Source: Tigriopus japonicus
Taxonomy: Eukaryota > Arthropoda > Copepoda > Harpacticoida > Harpacticidae
DNA: 64,000 bases
Assembly: GCA_010645155.1 (NCBI GenBank)
Contig: CM021318.1
Location: 6,506,059-6,570,058 of the forward strand
Reading direction: 5' to 3'
Part shown: positions 48,102 to 61,100 of the stretch, piece by piece
Position numbering within the stretch: the first letter of the stretch is position 1
Layout: the number at the start of each line of letters is the position of its first letter
The notes under the pieces: model-generated
What the model saw: the letters and a program-made list of their open reading frames with translations, nothing else
What the model was told of the DNA's origin: nothing
The model's database searches: none
Position numbers and translations under genes: made by a program

Positions 48102-48589
48102 TAGGGACGGGCAAAAAGTGTAAAAAGATTTTTGGTAACATAAACACATTTATTTACATTTTTGCACTTTTCGCCTTTATTTGCACGATTTTTTTTACGA
48201 ATTCGGCCTAAAATGAACAAATTGTTGTGAGTTAGCCATTTCTTCTTAAAAAATGTTTACTTTTGGAAGATATTTTTCAAATTTGAAAACTAAATCTGAT
48301 TTTTCGGCTCCCAGCATAGGCTAGCATAGTATTGATTACTATTACTTCAACATCTAAATTTTGCTCTTCAAGAATGAAAAATAACAAGCAGATGACAAGA
48401 AAGTATCTGTAGCTTTTTGTTTCAGAAATTTCAGCTTTTTGCGAATTTTTTGAATTTTATTTGCGCTTTTTTGGTTATTATTTGCGCTTTTGACCTTTTT
48501 TGTATTTTATTTTACGATTTTGGGCTGATTTTTGTGCAACTTTTGGTAGCCAAAAGCTTGTTTTGATTTGCACTTTTTGCCCGTCCCTG
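48102..48589. mobile_element. Non-autonomous hAT element (488 bp)
   Basis: The ends are TAGGGACGGGCAAAAAGTG (48102) and the inverted CACTTTTTGCCCGTCCCTG (to 48589). The flanks 48094-48101 and 48590-48597 are both CTCATTAT, a perfect 8-bp duplication. The subterminal regions repeat TTTGCGCTTTT and TTTGCACTTTT words. It has no coding capacity. The TAGGGACGGG start resembles the TAGGGACAGG start of the 25448-27548 element, but the interiors differ. Confidence 0.92.
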
Positions 48590-48719
48590 CTCATTATATT
48601 ACTCAACATTTACATTTACTCAATATATTACTCATTATAAAGGTTTCAAAACTAATTAAATAAAATTAAACTCATTTTGCTTTACAATCAGAATACGTAG
48701 CTTTGACACGATCTACTTA

Positions 48720-49329
48720 CAGTTCTATATAGACAAAAATGTCACTCCAGTTAGGTCAGTGGAGATTTGTTTTGAGCTAATTTCAGCAATCAAGTAGTGA
48801 TGTGTTTTGAATCAGGAGTGCTGCCAGTTTTGATTCGGAAGTTTATCCTTGTTAAAAAGGGCAGGTTGTATAGAACTTTTTGAAAAGACCTAAACAGGGA
48901 CCAATTTGGCAACACTCGAACTAGTTCGATTTTGAGTTCTATCAGTAGTTACACCTATCAATTTCAAGTTGGCAGTGCTGCCATGTTTTATGGCATATAA
49001 GGTCTATTGCTTGTTGAAAAGTTTAGTTGTGGTCAGCTTTTTGACCTTTAAAACCAAAACGGCAAAACTTGGCCAAAAATGCAAATCAAAACACATCAGG
49101 ACTATCCAGTATCAAGGGTGCCAGGTGACTTGATTCTTTATGCATTGCTTTTGTTCAAGCATTGCAGATGAAAGAGCAATTCCGCCACTGACTCCCTGAA
49201 ATCGCAAATTCCAGTTTTGAATCACGTAACTAACTAGCTGTGCTAAATGTCAAATCCCATCGCACACACAGTGCAAACTCGTTGAACCATGAACAAATTG
49301 AGAGTGACATTTCTGTCTTTATAGAACTG
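48720..49329. mobile_element. Miniature inverted-repeat element, family M1 copy 2, with nested insert
   Basis: The outer ends CAGTTCTATATAGACAAAAA and TTTATAGAACTG match the element at 41801-42088, with TA on both sides. About 300 bp (roughly 48798-49100) interrupts it compared with the first copy. That insert begins GATGTGTTTTGAATC and ends with the inverted AATCAAAACACATC, so it is itself an inverted-repeat element. No coding capacity. Confidence 0.75.
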
Positions 49330-52119
49330 TAGTTCTGCTCAGCCGAAGCAACATGTAATGTTAAGAAGATTATGCCAAAAGAACTTTAGGAAATCATAAT
49401 TCGCACTACTAGCCTCAATGACAGAAACTCAGTGCTTCTTGGTTCTACAAAGATTAGGTGGTACAGATTTTGGTAATATGCGACTTGAGCTGCCCCAAAT
49501 TTTGAAGACGTCGTGTTGAGAGCATAGCAGGATTGCCAGATAATTTATTGGCAAGTATAGCCACTACAATTTGTCAATGGAATTATTCATTATATGCAAA
49601 AAAATGGCAAATATGTTATCACATGGTGAAAATACAATTTAAAGTGTTATGATTCAAATTCAATTAACACAATACTGTTTCCTTTACCTTTTGATACCTC
49701 AAGTTTCTTTGAAATATCATTTGAGAGTCTCACTTAAACTTGGTAGATAGTTATTGCAATTGAAATTTTTTGTTCGCATACAACAGGATCACAGCACATT
49801 TGACTGGGAGGCATTGTACATAAGACTGTGAGGTCACTACTAATACAGCTCCCAGAATAAAACCCTGATACAAATTTTCGAACTTATCAAAGTTAACATG
49901 ACTTGTGAGGACAGGAATTTTGTGTCAGAAAGCTTAGGGTTTGCGCATATTTTCTATTACATTGCTTGTGATTAAAGGACTGTATGAGATACCTAATGCA
50001 GTTACAGAGTAAAGCCAAAATGGTGGCATTATGTTTTTCTTTGCGTACTTGTATCAAAATAAAGATTTCAATATGTAAAGTGTGTGTAGACATGAACATT
50101 TATTAGAAATTCATGCATAGAATCCACTGATTCAGGTCCTCTTCCAAAATTACTTTTTCAATTTTGGTGGCACATCTGGCAATAAAGGCTTCTGGTATGA
50201 GTCAAGTTTGACTTGGTCCTGGTCTTGTTAAATAAAAATAAAAAGAAATGTCAGTTATAACCCGAGCCCACATTCAGATGTAAACACTTTTAATTCAATT
50301 TGGGTTTTCTCCATCAACATTTAAGGCGCTTTGGTTCATCCAAAACAAATACACAAAAATGCACATGTCGTTGTTTATGACTGCACTATTGAATAACAGT
50401 GCACTAGGAAAAGGATCCTGATTTTAGAGTTACTTTTGTCTTGAACTTATTGCTAAAATTGTACTTTATATCTTAAATTTGTGGTCTTCAAACATTTTGA
50501 GACGGTTTGAAAATCAATATGCTATGCTGATTGAAAAAAAGATGTTTAAAGACCAGTGTCTAAAAATGATGCTTCTATCTGCGACGAGTTGTTCCTTTCG
50601 GGAACAAGAGAGGGCTCTTGAGGCAAGGTTGTTTGAATTGTGTAAAAGCCATCTAAGGGTTAAAATGCTTTCTTTAGGCTGATCAGGCTGCGCCACATTC
50701 GTTGCAAAAACTTCCATGATCAAAGCTCTTCCAATCTCTCCAAAACTTTGAAGGCAATATTGCTCCTTTCATCCAGAAAATATTTAAAGGTTTTGGCTTC
50801 TATGTTTTGCATTCAACATTCAATTTGAGTTAGCATGATCGAGAAACTGACACGCAAAAAACCAAAGCATTGCATTATCCTAAATTGTGTTGAAGGTTTG
50901 TCACCACCTCAAAAACTGGAGACACTAAAACCAGGATAATAAGAGTCTTCCAGAAGAAAAACTCGCCATATGCATATTGACCCGCGAGAAAGCTAGTTCT
51001 TGTTACAGAGGACAAACTTGGTTAGAATTCTGGATTGTTATTGGTGGTGTGACCCTAGCTTGTACTTGTAGTTCGGTCTTCAAGTTTCTTTTATTGACTG
51101 ATCGTGTCTTTGAGTTCAAGGTAATCCGAGGACAAGGGAGACATTCCATTGTGCAAACTGGGTTATGTTTGAGCTCGATGAAATTGCCCATTTAGACCCA
51201 GCAGGGAAATCTAGTTCTCATTGGTGGTTTAACGGTCGTCACCATCAGAGATGGTTTCACACGTACTCGTGGGCGAGTTTTGGCACCGTACCAGTTCCTC
51301 CATGGCCCGATATGGCTCACATATATCATTTATATCAATCACATCACTTCATTCAATGCCTTCTCCTCTCAGATTGACGCAAGGTTACGAAATTACTCAC
51401 GCAACCTACCGTTTTGACTGGGTTCCTATAAAATCGTATATTGCCAGAAAGAAATACCTTACACTAGTTTATTTCTCTGTATGGGAACAGTTTGAAATAT
51501 TAAAATGATTCCTTGGAATCCACGGAACAAATAAGAACCAACTAATAGGAAATATATAAAAAACTTGGATTCTCTAAAATGGGCAGAGCAACTCAGCACA
51601 GCCAATGGCCCAGTTTTAAAGCTAGCAGTATGATTTAAAATGCTCACTTAAAGCAACCTTGTGCATGTCCCATTCTCCAATTTCCTTGGCTTGATCCAAG
51701 ACACTGATTGGATATTAGTTGGCTACAAAACTGTAGAAATTGGTCTCTTCTGGGGTTTCATTAGCATTATTCACGAAATCTTGAGCATCATCTTCTACAG
51801 CAAAACAAATTAAGCCAATTATATTGTGCACCCACCTTTCATCACAAGAAATTTTAATCTCCAAGTAGTGGTGATAGACAAGGGTTGCCCAATAGTCACC
51901 CTTGGCCAAACACTTGTGAACCCAAAAGCTGCTGCCTGTCCTTGGGGGAAATGTAAATCGGCGTGGGGAACACAGACTGATACATTCACAGGCACGAATT
52001 TGTGATACATTTTAAGCCAGATGAACAGTTCTATAGCACAAGTGGTTGCACTTTAGCCTTGATTTTTTTTACCTTTCAAAGTAAAAGTGAACTAAAACTA
52101 GATAAGGCTTTGCTTGAGA
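49330..52119. other. Intergenic, no gene recognised
   Basis: Mostly AT-rich. Coding-like but disrupted frames occur near 51165-51510 (+) and 52010-51715 (-), the latter as two overlapping frames (FVPVNVSVCVPHADLHFPQG, then WATLVYHHYLEIKISCDERW), which suggests a frameshifted relic that I do not recognise. The GTTGTTTATGACTGCACTATT block near 50371 recurs, diverged, near 34810. Confidence 0.4.
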
Positions 52120-55100
52120 ATGATTTGTATCTTATTGGTGGCGGGGCATCAGCCTCAATTGGACTCGGATATAAAGAATGATTGCTCAGGCCGTTACACC
52201 CATTTAGAGGGTGTACCCAAAGCGCTTTTGCCTGGTGTGGGTGGGAAAAGGATCTTGGATTCTTGGTGGGAACTCATCAAAAACAGACAAATCTTTGACG
52301 AGGTAACTCAAAGTTAATATTTCTAATTTTGCATTAATGTGATTGAGTTTCGAAACGGCAAACCTGTTTAAGTTATATTCTGATGGAACCAAAAGTGATG
52401 AGATTATCATAATTCATAACAATGTCGAGTTGAGTTTTAGGTGTTGTTAGGTTCATGAACAAGCTTGTAATAATTTGAAAAAGTTATGGAAAGAACTTTA
52501 CATGCTTTGATTTAAAGACTAAGTAGTTGCCGAAAAACTTACGAATCTACATAAAAATATGTTGAGTTTTTTTTTTTTTGAGAACTCGAGCCTGTGCCCA
52601 AACCTATCACCAGGAACTGGCAGAGGTTATGACTTATTTTAAAAGCAAAACTAACATCTTATAAATAGCAGCAATCCATCTTTAGTAACTATATCTTGTA
52701 TCGTCCTGACATTACAATTACGATACATTTCTGAATTTATTATTTCACTTAATTCATTTAAATTTAACATACAGTCAAAGCTGGATATCACAATACTATC
52801 CTGTATTTAAGAATAAATTAATTCTGATCGAAAAAAATATTGCCTTAAAAACATTTTTTACGACAATAGGTTAATTTCAAGTAACCATGGAGAAAAGACA
52901 GGCTTTCAGAGACTTTAATACGAGAATTGACAAAATCTAAACAAGGAAGCGTTTGTTCCCTCTAGAAATAGTGGTTCGCATAAACTAAAATTCCTACCGC
53001 CATAATCACATGTTTTAGGTCTTCTTGGTGACCAATGCCGACAAAATCAAACATTTTGAAAGATGGGCCACCGCGTCCGATTTTCCTGTCCAGAACATTA
53101 TCAACGACGGCACCACCTCCAGAGAAACCAGGATTGGAGCCATCGCCGATCTCCAACTCTGTCTCAAGGTGAAGAAGATCCGAAATCAATCGATCATGGT
53201 CATTGCCGGTGACATTCTCTTCCAGGTGAGTACAAATTCATTTTCTACTCTACTGTAGGTCAACCCAATCCCCCAGGGACCCCGCTGACCGTTAGAACCA
53301 AAATCAGGGTTTGTTTATTTGGTAGGGAAAGGAAGATGGATTAGTTTACTCTTTAAACCTCACCATGAGGACCTTGATTCTCATGTCCATGAATCTTGTC
53401 CTCTATAGTACTCAAAGTGCTCAAGGATCCTTTAGTATTTTCCACCCTCGCGGGAATGAAGGGGATTTTCCCTTCTTCATACCTCCCACAGCACCTGTGT
53501 TCAAGGGCAATTGTCTCCTCGTTAGTAGGGATATGTCCACAATTAGTGATGAGATCGGGCCGGATCCAACGGGTAGAACCTCGAGCAATTGTGTTTTATT
53601 GCCTTATGATGGGACTGTGTCGGTGTCAGCGATGATGAAGAAGGTGAATTGGACCCAAGTTGAGACTTTGGTGGTGTATAATCCGGTTAATAACACCTTG
53701 ATCAGATTTCCCAAACAGACTTTCTCAGAGCATATTGTGGTTGTGGGGAAGATTGTGAGGGATATAGTGGACACGTGGGGAGAGCCCAATTACTTGACCA
53801 TGGGCACCAATCAACAAGCTTTGAGCTACAGAGTGCAATCTTTGTCTATTTATATCATCCTGGCCTTCGTCTTCGTGATGTGCTTCATAATACGTTATTC
53901 GATTCATCGTTTCGAACAAATCGAAGATGTGCCTCCAGTTCTAGTTGGCTGATATGAAAATAAACAATGGATAAACTAGAGCCAATCTAGTAAAAGAGTA
54001 AGCGCGTGACATTTTCGGTCCCTACTCTAGTAAGGACAATTAATAATATCTAGTAAGGACAAAATGGGATGTGCCAAAAGTTTGCAAAAACACAAAACTA
54101 AAATGAAAATGTCATTTTGTTTTTGAAAATACATTGGTAATATTGTCTTGTGCCTTTTAGAGTTCTTTCTTCTATCTTCTCCAACAAGGTGGATGGAGAC
54201 ACTTTGTACTTATCTTATGCCCGTACTCTTCTACTTATAGTGGCTCTAGAACAAACCATAAATATTACAAACCGAATAAAACTTCATTCCATTGCGAATC
54301 TCTGAGGGGTTTCTTTTTTCAAAAGCTATTCGTACATATGGGAATAAAAGTCTTGGAATACTTGGGTGTATCTTTCTTTCTCTTCGGCCGTCATTTTGGC
54401 GATGAGTTCCTCGGTCACATCAGTAACGGTCACTTCATCATTGCCTATCCTTACAGTGGGCAATTCGCCATCATCTTCATCTGACATCATTTCCACTTCC
54501 TCATTATTGGGATTGGCTGCCTGTTCCAATTTGGACACGTCTTCAAAATCACTCTCGTCACTTTTGTCACTATCACTTCCGGGTGGAACAAAAGCGGGTT
54601 GGGCATTTCGTTTCTCGTGTCGAAGCAATAACGAGGTGATCTCGTCACTTTGATCTTCGGACACGCCAGGATTGGAACTGGCTCCGGGCAAATTGGAATT
54701 GGAATCGTCATCCAAGACATTGCCCAAAAGTGAGGTTCGGGTGTCTTCATCGCGATTAACGGTGGATTCGGTGATCCAGATGGGCACTTCTTTGGTGGCT
54801 TCGCGGTTGTCTTGGGCGTTGTCACCGAAAGTGATATTAACATGTTGATCTTCGGTTCGAAATCCACCTCCTCGACTGGCCTCGCCCGACCATTTCCCTA
54901 CAAAGAAATGGACATTTAAGTCAATGAATTGAGAAAATTGTTCTTGTTTTTCCAAATTCATCAGTAGATGGGGTTAGTTTTGCAGTACTGATTCTTCTTC
55001 CAAAGAAGGCTTGAAGTGAAGATAGTTTAAACAGAACCTTATCCAAACTTCCAAAATCAAAACGCTCAACAACCATTTACCTGCACAGAGAGTACACAAG

Positions 55101-58100
55101 TTTAGTTACATACCAGAAGATGGTGTTAAGCCAGATTTTATTCCAAGGGGGTCAATAATATGTGCGCTAAATATGAATCTAAAACTTACGGAATAAGTTG
55201 ACCACAAGTGCAGTGCTATGAATGGCTCTGGGGCCTGTTATTTGAGACTTACTAGGTCGCTTTCAGGCCCATCAACCAAATATCATCTTATGGCCGACCT
55301 CTGAGCAAGAGTATCTTATTGTGCGTCAAAACAAGAGCGCCATCTATATTCCAAAAATCCAGTACTCTTTCATAAAGTATACATCAAAAATCATTTTTGA
55401 CATAAATTGGCCTTCAGATGGGAAAAGCCTTTGCTACTATGGAAAGGGTTGGTGTTCTTAAAGTCACCAATAAGATGTGAAAACCGTAACCTTCAAGCTC
55501 AAGGATAAAAAATTGAAGTGTTTTTAGAATGCCCCTTTTTCTTTGAGTGTAACGAAAACTTGGAAAAAACTAATAATTTACCTTCACCATCAGCCGGTGC
55601 ATTGGAAGCATTACTCCTCGTTTTGCTTTTTTGGTTGATCTCGGCCGGTTCGGGTTCCAAAACCACTGGAGCCAATCGAATTGTCTCGACCGCTTTCAAG
55701 ATATCATAGAGTTTTTCCATTTGTTCATTGAATTTGGCCAATAGCAACCTAGAATCACTTTTGGGACCGGCGGATTCATCCTCTTCTACCTCTCCGGAGC
55801 AATACGTGCATCTAAAACCCATCAGATCAATCGCTGTAGTATTGAATAAAATGATCAACATTTTTTCTGGTGTATCTCACCTCATGCCAAAAGTCTGAGG
55901 GTCAAAAAGCCGATCAGCCTCGAGATCTGTGAAGGTTTTGGTACACGTTTTGCAGATAAAACTCGATCGATTAGTGGCATCACGCTCGGAAGTCTCCATC
56001 TTCTTATGCATGTGATCCAATTTGTACTTGACGATATTGACAAAGACCTTGTAGTTAATGAAATAACAATTCATCTTGACCACTTTCCCTTCTTCATCCG
56101 TCTCGATTCTCTGCTTTGTCTGTCAAAAAACACATGATATATAGATAATGAAATTGAGAAATCAGTAGTTAAAAGAATTTTTTGGCCACACAAACTCAAT
56201 CATAGACTCTCTCTCGACGACTTATTTGACTATTGTTTCTACACCAAAAAAAGTATCTTGTGATTCTTCATGAAATGCATACGTGCATTTCTACAGCTAA
56301 TGAGTGAATGAGTCATAACCTACATTAGTAATAGTGAAAAATGCGCCACTTTTATGAAAATCGACATGGTTTTATATGATTTTTTTCTTTTTGAGCATTA
56401 ATTTCTAAGATTACTTGCTGAGAATTTGACAAAGTGGTTGTTGAGAGGTTGAGAGGTTCGTTACGGAAAAACCATGTGAAGTTTTGATTAAAATATCAGA
56501 TACATTTTAATGCACTATATCCCAAGACAAATCAGATGGAACCTTGTGTAAAAACCTTAAAATGACAATTTATTTGAAACCAAAGTAAGTCAATTTTATG
56601 GAACCTTTACCACTTCTGCTCTCGGATAAATTTTGCGTTTTACATTAAAATTCAACATTTTGGACAAAATAGGACAAAAATATTCAAAAAATTGATAATC
56701 TTTTTCTCCTTTGTCCCATTGCCAAAATTATTTTCATTTTAAAGGACATTTAAATTTTGCAGTCAGCTGCCTTCGTTTTCGATCAAACACTAGCGCGTAA
56801 AAGAGACAATCTATTTTCTGTCTTTTTTTTCCCGTAAGCAAAATAGCTGTCAAAATTTTGAAGTGATCAGCTGTTGTCAGCTGTGAACAGTATTTCTTGT
56901 TTTGATTTTAACAGACTGGCCACAAATGTATCCCTTGAGGTACTCCTTAACTTAGCTTCACCCAAGAGTCAGATGTATCCCTTGTTCAAAACTATTGCCA
57001 TTTATTCCAACACAAATATGCCAAAATAACTTCATGATGGAAACTTTCAAATGAAAGTGTCATTGGATGATAGGGGAAAAGTTAAAACATGATAATGGCA
57101 TACATAAAAACATGTAAACGTGTAAATTATCAAATTTTATGCAAGCATAAGCTGTGTTGTGGTGGGTAAAGTAAAATGTATTGAAGATAAATGGGATTTT
57201 ATTCATGAAACCTCAAATTTCCAATGGCTTCTTTTTGGTATATGCATACCCCAATCTCTACTTTTGCAACAATATCGATAATTCTCAAGCATCACGATGA
57301 GTAAATCAATAGAAATGTAAACGTATACATTTATATGTATGTGCTTGCCTCAACCTATTCAACGACATCGCTAACAAAAATATGTTTCCTTGAAGGATTG
57401 ACTTTTCCATCATAGGAATTTTAAAACTATTTGCTTAAAGATCATGTCTGCGTTAGGGTGAAGCTAAGTCAAGGAGTACTTATGTTGAAACCTGGCCTCC
57501 TTTCAGTCATACGTCAAATCAGTTTAATACCTTGATTATTAACTTGAGCTATGTTATGTTTGGTCTACCTGAACAAACTTATCCACTCTGAGCAAGGCGA
57601 TCTTGGCTCTGAGCATTTTCTTGTCAAATTTGAGCAATTCAGCCAGATCTTCCTCTCTCAAACACGGAAATCGGACCAACATATCGATGATGAGGGCATC
57701 TTCAATGCCATAGAATCCTCTCACCACCAAACGAGCCAATTGCTTCAAGGACGAAGGCACTTCCGTTAAGAGAGGAGATTCTGTACTAGTTGAAGAAGTG
57801 CCCGAGGGCGGTCCCACATTGCCATTGGCCGCTCCAGACATGATAGGAGATCTCACGGTCTTCCAATTGTGTTGTTGATGTTGAATGTTGTTGAATTTGG
57901 GAGGCTTGAAGTTTGGAGCAAAGGGTGACCACAACTGGTTTTTGGTAAAAGGCTGCCGAGATCATCTGAAAAATTTGTTCAAGGCTGTGTGAATCGTTAT
58001 GAAAACATATGTGCGTCATGATTGAAATGATTTTATAGTGTAAGTTCAAATAACACCGAGTGGGTTGGTTCAATTTTTACACCTAAACTTGATCGAGCAT

Positions 58101-61100
58101 GTTCATTTCTTTTCCATCTCATATTTATTTATTTATTATTGATCACTCAAACATCCAAAGGTGTGTGAAGAGTATTGGTTATGGCTAAATCGGTGCGAAA
58201 TGTAAAACATGGCATAAGAAAAAATCAGTGTCAGTAAGTGTATGAAGAAATTGTGAAAGGTTACATGAAAAGTAATAATCAAATTTCCACGGGAGGAGAT
58301 GAAAAAACAAGAAGGGAGTTAAAACTCAAAACATGGCTTTCAGAATGACACACAATTGAAAAGATCTATAATCTAAACGTTCCTAAACTACAAGTGTTTG
58401 TCAAATGATAGATTTTAAGGATTTTTTGAATTGAAAGGTTGAATAACATGAGCCCTAAGATGTTGGTATAAATTCTTCCACATGAGCACTGAACGGACAC
58501 AAAAGGCATTCTTTCTAGCTAGTAATTTTGCCCTGGTTGTTGCAAACCCATGTTAATAGCTAGGCCTAGAAATTTGATGAAAAAAAGATGCTTAAATGTC
58601 CTGCAAAATGCAAATAAAAAGGCTCCGAAAACGTAAGCTTATCATCCACGAGGATAGCCAAATCTGTGTGGGCGTTTACAACTTCTAGCGGTGTGTCACC
58701 AGGGGTATAACTTGGGAACAACGAGCTTTTCCCTATCAGCATCACTTTGCACTTTTTGAAATACGCTTCTTTTATGCCGTTATGCATTTTTGCTTCTACT
58801 TTACTTCCAAATGTTCTCAACAACTGACCTATATTCTTAACAAAATCATCCTTATTGAACACGAGACAGCATGAACAAAACATCAAGAAACGCTAAAACC
58901 TAATTTGTTACTCAAATCACTAACACACCTTCTCGTCTGATTTTGTCATAATTAGTGGTAAAGCTAATGGAACCCTGGTTCATATCAACCCCTGATTGGC
59001 TTGGGACGTGGGGAAAATTTCATTTCTAACGCCGATAAATTGCTTATTATTAGTGATGGGCCAAAAACGCTTACGGCCTAATGTTCGATTTCGGTTATGC
59101 CCACCGAAACCAACTCGAAAGCAGACATGCACCATAAATAATGGAGTTTGTTGACAAAAGCGTAGATTTTTTTGCCCAAAAATTTCAGAAACTTAACTTC
59201 TTATTTTTTTTTAAATTTGCAATTACCAAACATTGAACATATGATCAACCTAATTTTTCAAAGTTAATTTTGCAAAGATATGATTTTGTAAAAAAACTAC
59301 TTGCGGTTTCAGTTTCGGTTATAGGCCCTTTCGGTCCATCACTACTTATCATATAGGTGGAAAATATGTGTTCATTTCAACATTTCTTTGCTGAATAGGA
59401 CCAAAAATTCGATTTGGCGCAAGTCACCAACTTTCATGGGACCAAAAGTGACGGGGACCTAGCCATTTATTACGAGCTCGGGGACGATGAAAAGATTGAG
59501 AGTCGTGGAATCATCGAAGTTTGCCCATTTACCAACCGAATCGTCCGGTTCCTCGAAAAGCCCAACCCTGATGAGACTTCCTCCAGGAATGCCAGTGTTC
59601 CATTTTATTGCTTTCGGCCAGACAACTTGGCTAGAATTGACGAATATTTGAGCAAGTTCCCTGGACGGAACGACCTCTGTTTTGGAGATCTCTTGTCGTG
59701 GTTGGTGAATGACAAGGATCATTTGATATATGCCATGAAGTTGCCCACAGGGTTTCAGTTAATCGGACAAACCACTTTGGAAGACTATGACTCTTGGATC
59801 CAATATTTCACGCAGCAGGAGAAATCGGATGGTTTCACCAAACGGATTTCGAAACGAGCATATGCTCGAGTTGGGGTAAGTGCTTTTGGGGATTTTACAT
59901 GCTTTTAGTTAAATGGGACATTCAAAGGAATTGCCAGTGTTAAAGAAACATAGAATTCTGTAGAGGAGAGAAATGTAGGAGTAGACCGGCAGTGAACATT
60001 CATAGCAGGCAGCATGCATTCAGCGACAATAGTTAGTTGAAACTTGTCCAAGCAAGTCGCGCATCGGACGTTTGTATTTTGATCTTTCACTTACATTTTC
60101 ATAGATTTCTAAAGTATTATATGGCAGACAATTACTTGGTTGGTTGGAAAAACGGTCGTAAAAGGTTGGACTGATTGAAATCAGATTGCATACCAACAGA
60201 ACAATGGACCAGTTTGTGATCAATGGATGAGAGTAATCAGACGAATTCAGCTGGGGATTCTGAGGCCAAAATGGCTAGGGATGCGTCAAATTCGAGACTA
60301 ACCCTCATAAAACTGAATTAAAAATTTCGAGACTAATTCACATTCTTTGTTTTGGCAATCAATTGAAACAAGAACAATTTCCTCACTCAACAAACTTAAA
60401 CTATGAAATACCTAAGCCTAATTCTGATCCATCCCTAGCCAGTTTGACCCCAAGTTCCCGACAACACTCATTCATTCCCAAGAGACTGTTCAAGGTATTG
60501 TTTTACAAACCAAGTAGTTGGTGGTACAACACTCAGAAATCTAAATATCTATATAAGATGGTTAAATTTTTACGATATTCTTCGAAAGTATTTGCTTTTT
60601 CACGTAACTTTTGGCCAGTTTCAGTTTCAAGCAAGGCAAACAAAATGACGACAGTGCCCTCTAATGGTACTAAAAAAATCATATCAAGTTTATATGGAAA
60701 TTCCCAAACTCTATGAGGCTGGCATTGATCTCTATCATCTTACCCAGGAAATCAAGAGGAATAATTTTGATTTACTTCCTTTCTCTAACGAGGAATGACG
60801 GAGAGCACAGAAACAATCTTCAGATATAGAACAAAAGCCAGGTCTAGATTGGAAGTAATACACTTAAAAACTTACAGAGAAAATTATTGTTTGAAAACTA
60901 AGTCAATGCATTCTGAGAGCTTGCTTAGTCTCGAGATGACCTGAAACCAATTGTAATAGTTGAGATTCAGTGGTCCATTTTTGACCTCAAAAAGTGAAAA
61001 ACCACTTTTGGTAGATCAAAACTCAAATTCCCAAGCAAATGATATAGATTTCCGATTTTAAAGCTAAAACGAAAATCCTAAAGAAGATTAAGTTCAATCC

